Assembly: GCA_001790315.1 (NCBI GenBank)
Contig: MGCE01000064.1
Span: 1 to 16,943 of the forward strand
Direction: 5' to 3'
Source of the DNA: Candidatus Rokubacteria bacterium RIFCSPLOWO2_02_FULL_72_37
Lineage (GTDB): Bacteria; Methylomirabilota; Methylomirabilia; Rokubacteriales; CSP1-6
DNA length: 16,943 nucleotides
Notes under the pieces: model-generated
Database searches by the model: none
What the model was told of the DNA's origin: nothing
Seen by the model: the letters and a program-made list of their open reading frames with translations, nothing else
Translations under genes and position numbers: made by a program
Part shown: positions 1-8,709 of the stretch, in pieces
Position numbering within the stretch: position 1 is the first letter of the stretch
How the letters are laid out: every line of letters begins with the position of its first letter

Positions 1-2
1 GG

Positions 3-320
3 CTCTACCCGTCGATCAAGATGCTGATCGATTCCTTCTCCCCCGAGCGCCGGTCCGGCTTCCGCGCGGTGGTCCTGGTCGAGCACCCGCGGGCGGGGGC
101 CTACGCGTTCGCCTTCGTGACGAGCCACGTCGTGGTCGACACGCCGCAAGGCAAGCGTGAGATGGTCACCGTGTTCGTCCCCACGAACAACCTCTACCTC
201 GGGGACGTCGTCGTCGTCCCGCGTGAGGACGTGATCGCCACGGGCCTGCCCGTCGAGGAGGGGATCCGCATCATCCTCTCGGCTGGCAACGCCACGCCGG
301 CCCAACTCCCGCGCGACTAG
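3..320 (+). CDS. DUF502 family membrane protein, 3' end only
   Basis: This is the C-terminal part of a DUF502-family protein; the reading frame is open to the window edge, with LYPSIK encoded before the first internal ATG at 21. Visible features fit the soluble tail of the family: SFSPERRSGFRAVVLVEHPR, then a beta-rich stretch ending FVTSH, a VFVPTNN segment and a VVVPREDV segment, then a short region reaching IILSAGNA. Full-length members carry two N-terminal transmembrane helices, which must lie upstream of the window. The molecular function of the family is unknown. It ends 11 bp before the stop of the convergent hydrolase gene. The family call rests on recognised motif order and is fairly secure; no function should be inferred. 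Confidence 0.75.
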   Translation, partial: LYPSIKMLIDSFSPERRSGFRAVVLVEHPRAGAYAFAFVTSHVVVDTPQGKREMVTVFVPTNNLYLGDVVVVPREDVIATGLPVEEGIRIILSAGNATPAQLPRD

Positions 321-331
321 GTGACAAGCTC

Positions 332-1000
332 CTATGACGTCCCGGGCGCGAGCCGGCGCGCCCACTCGCGGATCGCCTCTCCGAGCGGGAAGAGCTTGCC
401 GAAGAAGAAGTGGTTCGCGCCCGCGACGATCTGCACCTGGACCCTGGGCAGCTCCCGACGGAGCCGGTGCAGCGCCCAGACCGGGCAGTACTCGTCGGAG
501 TCGCCCGCGACGATGAGCACCGGAGAGGGCGCCCCCGGGCTTCCCAGCATCTGGATCAGGCCCTCCGCGGTGCGACCCGGCCTCCCGGTCCCCGCTCCAA
601 TGGCCGGCGCGACGAGCGCGAGACCCGCAACGCGGGGCCACCGAGCCCCCACGGCGGCGCAGACCGCCGCGCCGAACGAGTAACCCACGAGCGCGACGCG
701 TTCGACGTGCTGCGTCATCCAGCCCAGCGCTGCCTCGACATCGGCCTCTTCGGCCTCGCCGCCGCCATGGCTCCCGGTCGAGCCACCCACGCCACGGAAG
801 TTGAACCTGAGCGTCGCAAGGCCGAGTTCACCACCGACATCCGCCACACGCACTACGACGGGGTTATCCATGTCGCCCCCGTAGAGGGGGTGAGGATGGC
901 ACACCACGAGGCCGGCCGGCGCCCCGGGGACCAGGGCGACCCTGGCCTCGAGGCTGACGCCGTCCGGAACGCCGAGCCGCACCGCCTGTTCGGGTATCAT
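332..1000 (-). CDS. alpha/beta hydrolase (dienelactone hydrolase-like / COG2945 type)
   Basis: A small 222-aa cytoplasmic serine hydrolase of the alpha/beta fold; no signal peptide is visible. The nucleophile elbow is GYSFG with Ser108, the loop after strand 3 reads RFNFRG (residues 65-70), the start of the fold has HPHPLYGGDMDN (35-46), the probable acid is Asp169 in GDSDEYCP, and the catalytic His is His197 in GANHFFFG. The HPHP...GG...N and RFNFRGVG motifs are typical of the COG2945 group of predicted hydrolases, whose substrates are mostly unknown. The ATG at 1000 has no clear Shine-Dalgarno sequence but a TATTCT hexamer sits 9 nt upstream. It is transcribed divergently from the anti-sigma gene and converges on the DUF502 gene. 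Ester or thioester hydrolysis is a family-level inference. Confidence 0.85.
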   Translation of the reverse strand: MIPEQAVRLGVPDGVSLEARVALVPGAPAGLVVCHPHPLYGGDMDNPVVVRVADVGGELGLATLRFNFRGVGGSTGSHGGGEAEEADVEAALGWMTQHVERVALVGYSFGAAVCAAVGARWPRVAGLALVAPAIGAGTGRPGRTAEGLIQMLGSPGAPSPVLIVAGDSDEYCPVWALHRLRRELPRVQVQIVAGANHFFFGKLFPLGEAIREWARRLAPGTS

Positions 1001-1009
1001 TGCCGCATG

Positions 1010-1015
1010 AGAATA
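1010..1015 (-). promoter_or_regulatory. candidate -10 box (TATTCT) for a leaderless hydrolase transcript
   Basis: On the minus strand TATTCT lies 9 nt before the ATG at 1000. A weak -35 match, TCGACG (1033-1038, four of six consensus bases), sits 17 bp further upstream. This spacing would put the transcript start at or within a few bases of the start codon, which fits the lack of a Shine-Dalgarno sequence. It is a sequence match only. Confidence 0.35.
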
Positions 1016-1038
1016 CGTCTCGGGGTCCGGCCCGTCGA

Positions 1039-1524
1039 ATGGGCGTGTTGACCTGTCTCCTCCGGCAGCGCCGGATCGGCGCCTATCTCGACGGAGCGCT
1101 GGAAGGGCGGGCCGTCGCTTCGACGGCGCGCCATCTGGCGGACTGCCCCCGCTGTCAACGGCAGGCGGCGGATCTCAGCCGGCTCCGTGCCCTGCTCGCG
1201 CGGGCGCTGGAACCGGCCTCCACGACCGAGCCCGACTGGACGGGATTCTGGCCCGGGATCGTCCGCGGCATCGAGGACGGTCGGCACAGGCGTCCAGCTC
1301 CGGAGCGGCTCGGGCGTCGGTGGCGGCCGAAGTGGGCGATCAGCGGCGCGCTCGCCGCGATCCTCCTGGCCTCCGCCACGCTCTGGCAGTTCGGCTCGGC
1401 GCCGGTGCCCGGCGAGCCCGCCATCATCGTCAGCTCGGCCGATACCGAATACCCGCAAGGCACGGTCATGGTCTACTCGGGGCAGAACCTGGCCGTCGTC
1501 TGGATCTTCGGGATCGACGAGTAG
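1039..1524 (+). CDS. zinc-finger (zf-HC2) anti-sigma factor, membrane-anchored
   Basis: A 161-aa protein starting at ATG 1039. The open frame extends back to a TTG at 1000, but 1039 retains the full zinc motif. Residues Cys6, His32, Cys36 and Cys39 form the C-x(n)-H-x3-C-x2-C pattern of ZAS-domain anti-sigma factors, within AYLDGAL and RHLADCPRC. A leucine-rich helix follows. One transmembrane segment, roughly WAISGALAAILLASATLW (residues 99-116), leads to a short periplasmic tail of about 45 residues ending NLAVVWIFGIDE. Family members bind an ECF sigma factor and hold it inactive. No sigma gene is adjacent: the upstream neighbour is the divergent hydrolase and the downstream neighbour is the convergent cpoB, whose stop lies 1 bp away. 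Its partner must be encoded elsewhere, or it now has another role. Confidence 0.75.
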   Translation: MGVLTCLLRQRRIGAYLDGALEGRAVASTARHLADCPRCQRQAADLSRLRALLARALEPASTTEPDWTGFWPGIVRGIEDGRHRRPAPERLGRRWRPKWAISGALAAILLASATLWQFGSAPVPGEPAIIVSSADTEYPQGTVMVYSGQNLAVVWIFGIDE

Positions 1525-1525
1525 C

Positions 1526-2623
1526 TCAGCCGCTCTTCAGTGAGGCCAGCCGCTCCTTGGCGAGCGGTGTCTCCTCGGCCTGCGGGAAGTTCTCGATGAG
1601 GTACTGCAGGCGCGCCTGCGCTTGCTGTGGCTGCTTGAGGTCGATCAGCGCGAGCGCCTCCTTGTAGAGGGCCGTCGGGACCTTGTCGCTCCGGGGAGAG
1701 TTCGCGAGGACCTTCTTGAACTCGAGCACCGCCTGGCTGAGCGCCTCCGCGGTCTTGTCCTCCTGGCCCGCGTTGGCGTAGCCGCGCGCCAGGCTCAGGT
1801 ACGACTCGCCGATCCAGTACTGGGCGTTGCCCGCCAGGTCGTGCTCGGGAAAACGCCGGAGGAACTCCCGGAAGCCCGCGATCGCCAGCGAGTAGCTGCC
1901 CTTGCTGAAGTCGATGTAGGCCGCCTGGTAGATGTCCTGAGGCTTGAGGGTCCCAGTGGTGGGTCTGAGTGGCGGCGACGGGGTCGCCACGACAGGGGAG
2001 GGCTTCGCCGGGGCCGATGCCGTGCCCTGGGGAACGGGCGCGGGTACGGGCGCTGAGGCCCCCGGAGCGGACACGATCGGGCTCGGTGGGGCGGGGGCCG
2101 GCGCGGGGCGCGCTGTTGCAGTCGCGGCGGCCGGCGGCGCCTGGGCTGGGGGACCTGGCCGGGCGGGCGGCGGCGACACGGGGCGCGCGGCGGCGGCGCG
2201 GACCTGACGCGTCAACGCGTCCAGGCGCGCCGCGACGTCCTCCACGCGGGCGGTGAGCGTGGCGAGGGTCGCGGCGAGCGCGTCCAGGCGCTCGGTCAGC
2301 GCGGCGGCCCGGCGCTGACTCTCTCGTGCCTGCTCGCCGGCGTGGCGATCGACCTGCGCGGACAGCCGGTCCACGTCGACCTTCGCGCGCTGGGCGCTCT
2401 GCTGTGCGGCGGCAATCTCCGAGCGGAGCTGGAAGACGTCGTCCTGGGTGGCCGTGCCGGTGACCTCGGCCACACCCGCGCACCCGCCGAAGAGCAGAGC
2501 AGGCACGAGGAGGAGGCCGCCGAGCCTCCTCCTCGCGGGGGATTCAGCCGAGCCTAACGAGGCTTGACCAGGAAGTGAGCGCGCCGGTTGTTGCTCCAGC
2601 ACCCTTCGTTCTTCTCGGTGCAC
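1526..2623 (-). CDS. cpoB: Tol-Pal system lipoprotein CpoB (YbgF)
   Basis: The last gene of the Tol-Pal operon. CpoB is a periplasmic TPR protein that couples cell-wall synthesis to outer-membrane constriction by acting on TolA and PBP1B in E. coli. Visible order: a hydrophobic segment (LGGLLLVPALLFGGC) ending in a lipobox, which suggests a lipidated rather than soluble form; a coiled coil of about 90 residues (LRSEIAAAQQSAQRAKVDVD onward); a Pro/Ala-rich linker of about 90 residues; and C-terminal TPR repeats from about residue 228 (DIYQAAYIDFSKGSYSLAIA to the end), the typical YbgF C-terminal domain. The start is uncertain. GTG 2623 has a GAGGAG sequence 8 nt upstream but overlaps pal by 70 nt and gives a ~40-residue n-region; GTG 2602 is an alternative. 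No ordinary start codon lies between the pal stop and the hydrophobic core. Confidence 0.85.
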   Translation of the reverse strand: MHREERRVLEQQPARSLPGQASLGSAESPARRRLGGLLLVPALLFGGCAGVAEVTGTATQDDVFQLRSEIAAAQQSAQRAKVDVDRLSAQVDRHAGEQARESQRRAAALTERLDALAATLATLTARVEDVAARLDALTRQVRAAAARPVSPPPARPGPPAQAPPAAATATARPAPAPAPPSPIVSAPGASAPVPAPVPQGTASAPAKPSPVVATPSPPLRPTTGTLKPQDIYQAAYIDFSKGSYSLAIAGFREFLRRFPEHDLAGNAQYWIGESYLSLARGYANAGQEDKTAEALSQAVLEFKKVLANSPRSDKVPTALYKEALALIDLKQPQQAQARLQYLIENFPQAEETPLAKERLASLKSG

Positions 2624-3138
2624 GTGGGGCGCTCCTCGCCATAGCTGATGATCGTGATGCGGCTCGCCTGGACGCCTTGCGAGACGAGGTAGTTCATCGT
2701 GGACTTGGCGCGCCGCTCACCGAGCGCAAGGTTGTACTCGTTGGTGCCGCGTTCGTCGCAGTGCCCCTCGATGAGGATGAGGTAGTCGCCGTGCGATTTC
2801 AGCCAGATCGCGTTCGCGTCGAGGACCTTCGCGTCGCTCGGCCGGATGTCGTACTTGTCGAAGTCGAAGTGGATGTCCTTCAGGTCGGCGATCGCCGTGA
2901 ACTCCTTCGGTGACGGGCGCATCGCCGCCCCCGCCGGCGCTTTGGGCGCGGCTGGCGCCGGCGCCGCCATGCTCGGCGCCGCGGTGGACGGCTGCGCCGG
3001 CGTGCTCGCCGCGGGAGGTGGCGCAGTTGGTGCTGGCGCTGACGCCTGAGTCGTCGCGGGACGCTTCGCGCAGCCAGCGAGGACCACGCCGAACAAGAGC
3101 AGCGAGGTCACTACGATGTTTGCAACCCGGGTTGCCAT
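2554..3138 (-). CDS. pal: peptidoglycan-associated lipoprotein Pal
   Basis: A 194-aa outer-membrane lipoprotein. Pal binds the diaminopimelate of peptidoglycan through its OmpA-like domain and TolB on the same face, linking outer membrane to cell wall. The signal peptide ends in the lipobox LAGC (Cys23). A low-complexity Ala/Pro linker runs to about residue 75, followed by the OmpA-like domain with IHFDFDKYDI, GHCDERGTNEYNLALGERRA and ISYGEERP, which carry the conserved Asp and Arg of the peptidoglycan pocket. The start is secured by AAAGGAGG 4 nt before the ATG, the strongest ribosome site in the window. The longer open frame upstream is out of frame with tolB and is not coding. The C-terminal half has two extra Cys (TCTEKNEGCW), which could form a disulphide. 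Confidence 0.95.
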   Translation of the reverse strand: MATRVANIVVTSLLLFGVVLAGCAKRPATTQASAPAPTAPPPAASTPAQPSTAAPSMAAPAPAAPKAPAGAAMRPSPKEFTAIADLKDIHFDFDKYDIRPSDAKVLDANAIWLKSHGDYLILIEGHCDERGTNEYNLALGERRAKSTMNYLVSQGVQASRITIISYGEERPTCTEKNEGCWSNNRRAHFLVKPR

Positions 3139-3142
3139 GACG

Positions 3143-3150
3143 CCTCCTTT
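3143..3150 (-). promoter_or_regulatory. strong ribosome binding site of pal
   Basis: On the minus strand AAAGGAGG stands 4 nt before the pal ATG at 3138. It fixes the pal start inside a much longer open frame and predicts high translation relative to its operon neighbours, in keeping with Pal being an abundant structural lipoprotein. Confidence 0.85.
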
Positions 3151-3191
3151 AGTCTCCGCTGGTGAGCGTGTCGGCCGCAGGCCCAATCCTA

Positions 3192-4523
<1,332 letters not shown>

Positions 4524-4529
4524 CCGGGG

Positions 4530-5366
4530 CTACCCCCGATCCGTCGCGAACGTGAACCCGAGGTGGATGCGGAGGGTCGTCCCCGGGAAGTCCGCCGGGA
4601 GGGGCGGGAAGGGGTTGGCCTCCGTGATCGCCCGGAGCGCCGCCTGGTCGTAGTAGGTGTTGCCCGAGGACTTCGAGATCGTGAGACCGCTCATCTGGCC
4701 GTCGCGGGCGATGTCGAAGACGGCCACGGGCTGCTGGCCCGGCAGGGCGCGCCCCCCCCACCGCTCGGTGATCTTCGCCTGGACCCGACTCAGGTACCAC
4801 GCGAACGGGAAGTCCGACACGTTGAGTGTCACCGCGCCGGCCCCGGCCGCGGAGCCGGTCCGCTGACCGAGCGCCTGGGGCGGCGGCGGGGCCGGCTCGG
4901 GCGGGACCGCGCGCGTCCCGGTCCGCGCGGGGAGCGGCACCTTCGTCGCCGGGCTCGCCACCGACGGCAGTTCCTTCTCGCCGGCGCGAGGCAGCGCGGG
5001 CGTGCGGGGCGGCAGGCTCCGCTCCGGCAGGCCGATCGACTCACGCGCGCGCTCGCGCACCGGCAGCTCGCGCGGCGGCTCGCGCCGTGGCAGCTCGGTC
5101 GGCGTCGGCGCCGGCGCGGGCGGGCGGAGATCGTCGGGCCGAGCCGGCAGCGACGGGCGTCCGTGCGGCGCGCCGACGGCCGCGACCGACGGGACCAGGT
5201 TCACGACGTACGTCCTCGGCTGGTGCTCGCGCCACAGGTGAGCGGCGTAGAAGAGGGCGCCGAAGACGGCGACGTGAAACGTCGCGGACAGCAGCACGCT
5301 CCCGACGGGGAGGTGGAGCCGCGCGAGCGCGGGGCCGAGGTGGAGGCGACCGCGGGGCCTGAGCAC
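4530..5366 (-). CDS. tolA: TolA/TonB-type energy transducer in the tol operon
   Basis: This 278-aa protein occupies the tolA position. It spans the periplasm to transmit proton-motive-force energy from TolQR to TolB and Pal. A single N-terminal transmembrane helix (about residues 21-43) contains S-x3-H (SATFH), the spacing of the TonB/TolA motif that contacts the TolQ/ExbB motor. The central part (about residues 60-180) is Pro/Arg/Glu-rich rather than the long alpha-helical domain II of E. coli TolA. The C-terminal domain (about 185-278) reads FPFAWYLSRVQAKITERWGG ... VAVFDIARDGQMSGLTISKSSGN ... DQAALRAITEANPFPPLP, a TonB_C-like fold. The start is GTG 5366, 20 bp after the tolR stop. Position argues for TolA; sequence type is TonB-like. 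Confidence 0.85.
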   Translation of the reverse strand: MLRPRGRLHLGPALARLHLPVGSVLLSATFHVAVFGALFYAAHLWREHQPRTYVVNLVPSVAAVGAPHGRPSLPARPDDLRPPAPAPTPTELPRREPPRELPVRERARESIGLPERSLPPRTPALPRAGEKELPSVASPATKVPLPARTGTRAVPPEPAPPPPQALGQRTGSAAGAGAVTLNVSDFPFAWYLSRVQAKITERWGGRALPGQQPVAVFDIARDGQMSGLTISKSSGNTYYDQAALRAITEANPFPPLPADFPGTTLRIHLGFTFATDRG

Positions 5367-5386
5367 GGCGCTCGCCGTGGTGATGA

Positions 5387-5815
5387 TCAGCGCTCCCGCG
5401 CGGGTTCCGTGACCATGCCGAGGCGCTCGATTCCAGCGCGCCGCACCCGGTCCATCGTCTCGATGACCGCGCCGTAGTTGAGGCCCGCATCCGCCTTGAG
5501 ATAGAGCGTCTTGTCCGTCCGCGTCGCGAAGGCCTGGCCCAGCGCCGCGTCGAGGCCGCCCGGCGGGACGCGCCGGTCGTTCAGGAACAGCGCCTGGTCC
5601 TTCGTGACGGTCAGGACCATCCGCTCCTCGACTGCCGTCGGCTTCGCGGCCGCCCGCGGGAGGTTGACGTCGATCCCTCGGTACATCATCGGAGCCGTCA
5701 GCATGAAGATCAGCAGCAGGACCAGCACCACGTCGACGAGCGGGATGATGTTGATCTCGGCGAGGTTCGTGCCGATACGCCGAGGGTTGTCCGAGGCGTC
5801 GAGCTTAAATGCCAT
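5387..5815 (-). CDS. tolR: TolR/ExbD biopolymer transport protein
   Basis: A 142-aa inner-membrane motor subunit that forms the proton channel with TolQ and drives TolA. A short cytoplasmic N-terminus is followed by one transmembrane helix (about residues 23-45, IIPLVDVVLVLLLIFMLTAP) that contains the essential proton-carrying Asp (Asp28). The periplasmic ExbD domain follows, with VNLPRA, LTVTKDQALFLNDRRV, ALGQAFATRTDKTLYLKADA and YGAVIETMDRVRRAGI. The ATG overlaps the last 11 nt of tolQ, so translation is coupled. Length and motifs are normal for the family. Confidence 0.95.
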   Translation of the reverse strand: MAFKLDASDNPRRIGTNLAEINIIPLVDVVLVLLLIFMLTAPMMYRGIDVNLPRAAAKPTAVEERMVLTVTKDQALFLNDRRVPPGGLDAALGQAFATRTDKTLYLKADAGLNYGAVIETMDRVRRAGIERLGMVTEPARER

Positions 5816-6536
5816 CTTTCGCCGGGCGCCCGATCTTGGGCGCGGGACGCGAGAGCGTGTTCAAGAGATCGAGCGTGAAGCCTTCCATCTCGGTCGCCCA
5901 GTGCTTCACACGGTTGACGAAGTAGTTGTAGCCGATGACCGCGGGGATCGCGGCGCCGAGACCCGCGGCCGTCGCGATGAGCGCCTCGGAGATGCCCGGC
6001 GCGACGACGGCGAGGCTCGCCGAGCCCTGCGAGCCGATGCCCTGGAATGCGGCCATGACGCCCCAGACCGTGCCGAACAGCCCGATGAACGGTGTGGCGC
6101 TCGCGGTGGTGGCTAGGAAGCCGAGGTAGCGCTCGAGCTGCGCGACCTCGTGCGCTGCGGCGCGCCGGAGCGCGCGGTGCGCCGCCTCGAGCCGGTCGGC
6201 GCCGAGGCCCTCGTCCACCTCGTCGTAGACGGGTTCGATGCCCTCGGGCAGGCGCGACACCTCGTGGTAGGCCGCCGAGTAGAGCTGGGCGAGCGGACTC
6301 TCGCGCATGGTGCGCGCCGCGCCATGGATGACCGATGCGCGCCGCCCCTCGCGGAAGACCCTGAGGAAGGCGAGCGTCTGACGGCGCACGCGGCGGAACT
6401 GCCAGGCCTTCTCGACGATGAGGCCCCAGCTCGCGATCGAGAACACCAGCAGGACGGCCAGCACGACCTTCGCGACCGGGCCGGCATTGAGGACGAGCGC
6501 AAGCACGCCGTTACCGAGTAAGTCTGCGGTGGGCAC
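5805..6536 (-). CDS. tolQ: TolQ/ExbB proton channel subunit
   Basis: A 243-aa inner-membrane protein and first gene of the tol operon. It forms the pentameric channel around TolR and couples proton flow to TolA. Three transmembrane segments are visible: about residues 20-41 (VAKVVLAVLLVFSIASWGLI), about 133-160 (ATTASATPFIGLFGTVWGVM) and about 178-205 (EALIATAAGLGAAIPAVIGY). The large cytoplasmic loop between the first two is typical, and the TPFIGLFGTVWG and EAL-AT-AGL-AAIPAV motifs are family hallmarks. The GTG start at 6536 is supported by AAGGAG 5 nt upstream, and a good promoter lies just beyond it. Confidence 0.96.
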   Translation of the reverse strand: MPTADLLGNGVLALVLNAGPVAKVVLAVLLVFSIASWGLIVEKAWQFRRVRRQTLAFLRVFREGRRASVIHGAARTMRESPLAQLYSAAYHEVSRLPEGIEPVYDEVDEGLGADRLEAAHRALRRAAAHEVAQLERYLGFLATTASATPFIGLFGTVWGVMAAFQGIGSQGSASLAVVAPGISEALIATAAGLGAAIPAVIGYNYFVNRVKHWATEMEGFTLDLLNTLSRPAPKIGRPAKDGI

Positions 6537-6541
6537 GAGAA

Positions 6542-6547
6542 CTCCTT
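6542..6547 (-). promoter_or_regulatory. ribosome binding site of tolQ
   Basis: AAGGAG on the minus strand, 5 nt before the GTG codon at 6536, supports GTG as the tolQ start. Confidence 0.75.
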
Positions 6548-6560
6548 ATGGTTTCTGTTT

Positions 6561-6590
6561 ATGATACCGAAGCGTCGCGCGGAGTGTCAA
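6561..6590 (-). promoter_or_regulatory. sigma-70-type promoter of the tol-pal operon
   Basis: On the minus strand a perfect -35 TTGACA (6585-6590) and a 5/6 -10 TATCAT (6561-6566) are separated by 18 bp. Transcription would start near 6554, leaving a leader of about 18 nt that contains the tolQ ribosome site. It sits in an AT-richer patch of an otherwise very GC-rich window. The same bases read TATGAT on the plus strand (6560-6565), so a divergent start for the LolA-like gene is possible, but no plus-strand -35 is apparent. Confidence 0.75.
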
Positions 6591-6602
6591 AATAACCCCG
6601 CC

Positions 6603-7361
6603 GTGTGGCGCCTGGTCGTCTGTCTCGCCGTCCTCCCCGGCCTCGCCGCCAGCGAGCCGGCGCGCCCGGTCACCGAGGTCCAGACCGCCGTCGAGGCATT
6701 CGTCGCCCGGTTCGCCGACGTCAGCATCGCCGATCTCGTCATCGAGCGGACTTTCACGCTCTACCACCGCGACGGTCGCCATCCCCACTTGACGGGTGAG
6801 GAGCGGATCTTGTTCAAGCTGCCCCAGCGGCAACGCGTCGAGCAGAAGCTCGAAGGCCGCCACGAGGTCCGCCTCTCCGTGGGCGACCGGGCCTGGGTCC
6901 GCCAGGCCGACGGCAAGACCTACGAGATGCCGGCGGTCCCGCTCGGGGGTGACAGGACGTACCTGCTCGTCCCGTTCCGTCGGGGCGCGGCCGACCTCCT
7001 CGCCGAATGGCGCGCTCGCGGCGTGCGCGACGACGTGAGTCACACCACGCGCGTCGGAGGCCGCACCGCGCTCGTGATCGGCGCCCGTGCGGGCGACCGC
7101 GACGTCCCCGCGGTCTGGTTCGATCGGGAGTACGGGGTGCTGCGGATCGTCAGCCGCGAGCAGCTCCCGACGGGGCCGGCGCTCGTGGACGTGACCTTTT
7201 CCGAGCACCGCCCGCTCCAGGGCGGTTTCTACTTCCCCTACCGTCAGGAGGTGTTCCTGGACGGGCGGCTCCTCATGCGGATCACGGTCCGCACGGTCGC
7301 CGCCAACACGGGCCTCGCCGACGCCCTCTTCGACCCCGAGGCGCTCGCGCGGGAGCGCTGA
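6603..7361 (+). CDS. LolA-like periplasmic outer-membrane lipoprotein-sorting protein
   Basis: A 252-aa exported protein. I chose GTG 6603 because it opens directly on a classic signal peptide (MWRLVVCLAVLPGLAASEPA). An in-frame ATG at 6561 would add 14 polar residues and lies inside the tolQ promoter. The mature part is beta-rich: an N-terminal helix (VQTAVEAFVARFADVSIADL), then alternating strands such as FTLYHRDG, RILFKLPQRQRVEQKL, ALVIGARAGDRDVPAVWFDR, EYGVLRIVS and GGFYFPYRQEVFLDGRLLM. This pattern (a helper helix, then an incomplete barrel recalling the model lipoprotein to its carrier) is that of LolA/LppX-fold proteins, but the sequence is divergent and a lipoprotein-carrier role is not proven. 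The stop abuts the GTG of the next gene (TGAGTG), so the two are one transcription unit. Confidence 0.6.
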   Translation: MWRLVVCLAVLPGLAASEPARPVTEVQTAVEAFVARFADVSIADLVIERTFTLYHRDGRHPHLTGEERILFKLPQRQRVEQKLEGRHEVRLSVGDRAWVRQADGKTYEMPAVPLGGDRTYLLVPFRRGAADLLAEWRARGVRDDVSHTTRVGGRTALVIGARAGDRDVPAVWFDREYGVLRIVSREQLPTGPALVDVTFSEHRPLQGGFYFPYRQEVFLDGRLLMRITVRTVAANTGLADALFDPEALARER

Positions 7362-8131
7362 GTGCGCTTCGCGTTCCTTGGCACGTCGGGCGCCATCCCC
7401 TCGCCAGAGCGCGACACCACGTCGGTCGTCTTCGTGGCGTCCGAAGGCGCGCTCTTGATCGACTGTGGGGGGAGCCCGGCGCGGAAGCTCCGGCTCGCCG
7501 GCGTGGACCCGCAGGCGCTCACCCACGTGCTGATCACCCACCTCCACCCCGACCACGCCTATGGGCTCCCGGCGCTCGTGCAGAGCCTGATTCTCCTCGG
7601 GCGCGAACGGTCGCTCACCGTGCTCGGTCGGCCCGAGCACATCGAGCCGCTGCGGAGCCTGCTGGCGCTCTTCGGCGTCCTCGAGCGCCGCGGGATGTTC
7701 CCGCTCCGCTTCCAGGCGCTCGGCCTCGCCGAGGCCGCGCCCGCGCTGGTTCTCGGTCCGCTGGCCGTCTCCACGTCGCCGGTCGAGCACGGCTCCATGC
7801 CCAACGTCGCGGTCCGCGTGCAGCCGCAGCGGGGGCGGAGCGTGGTCTATTCCTCCGACACGGCGCCCTGCGAGACCGTGGTGCGCCTCGCGCGCGGCGC
7901 CGACACGCTGATCCACGAGGCGACCTTCCCGGCCCGCCACCGCGGGCGCTTCGGCACCCACTCGACCGCCGAGGAGGCGGGGGAGATCGCGGCGCGCGCG
8001 GGGGTGCGGCGGCTGATCCTCACGCACATCGAGGCCGAGTACCACGACGAAGTGGACGCGCTGGCCGACGAGGCGCGCACGCGCTTCGGCGGCGACGTCG
8101 AGATCGCGCGGGAGCTCGTCCCGTACCCACT

Positions 8132-8135
<4 letters not shown>
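7362..8135 (+). CDS. MBL-fold metallohydrolase, ribonuclease Z-like
   Basis: A 257-aa cytoplasmic metallo-beta-lactamase-fold enzyme. The metal motif HLHPDH (residues 60-65: His60, His62, Asp64, His65) binds two zinc ions in the family. Further ligands are supplied by VEHG (about residue 143), the SSDTAP loop and a late THIEAEYH segment. FLGTSGAIPSPERDT at the start and SSDTAP are characteristic of the RNase Z/ElaC branch, which matures tRNA 3' ends, but the protein is shorter than E. coli RNase Z (~305 aa) and I see no clear flexible exosite arm. It may therefore be a paralogue acting on other phosphoesters. The GTG start directly follows the stop of the LolA-like gene. Confidence 0.82.
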
Positions 8136-8704
<569 letters not shown>

Positions 8705-8709
8705 CCGCG

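Noticed and set aside
1970..2210. Ala/Pro/Gly-rich repetitive stretch as a DNA repeat or mobile element
   Set aside because: It encodes the low-complexity linker of CpoB in frame, and no exact tandem unit or terminal repeat is present.
6561..6602. ATG 6561 as start of the LolA-like protein
   Set aside because: It lies within the -10 box of the tolQ promoter, has no ribosome site, and adds polar residues before a signal peptide that begins properly at GTG 6603.
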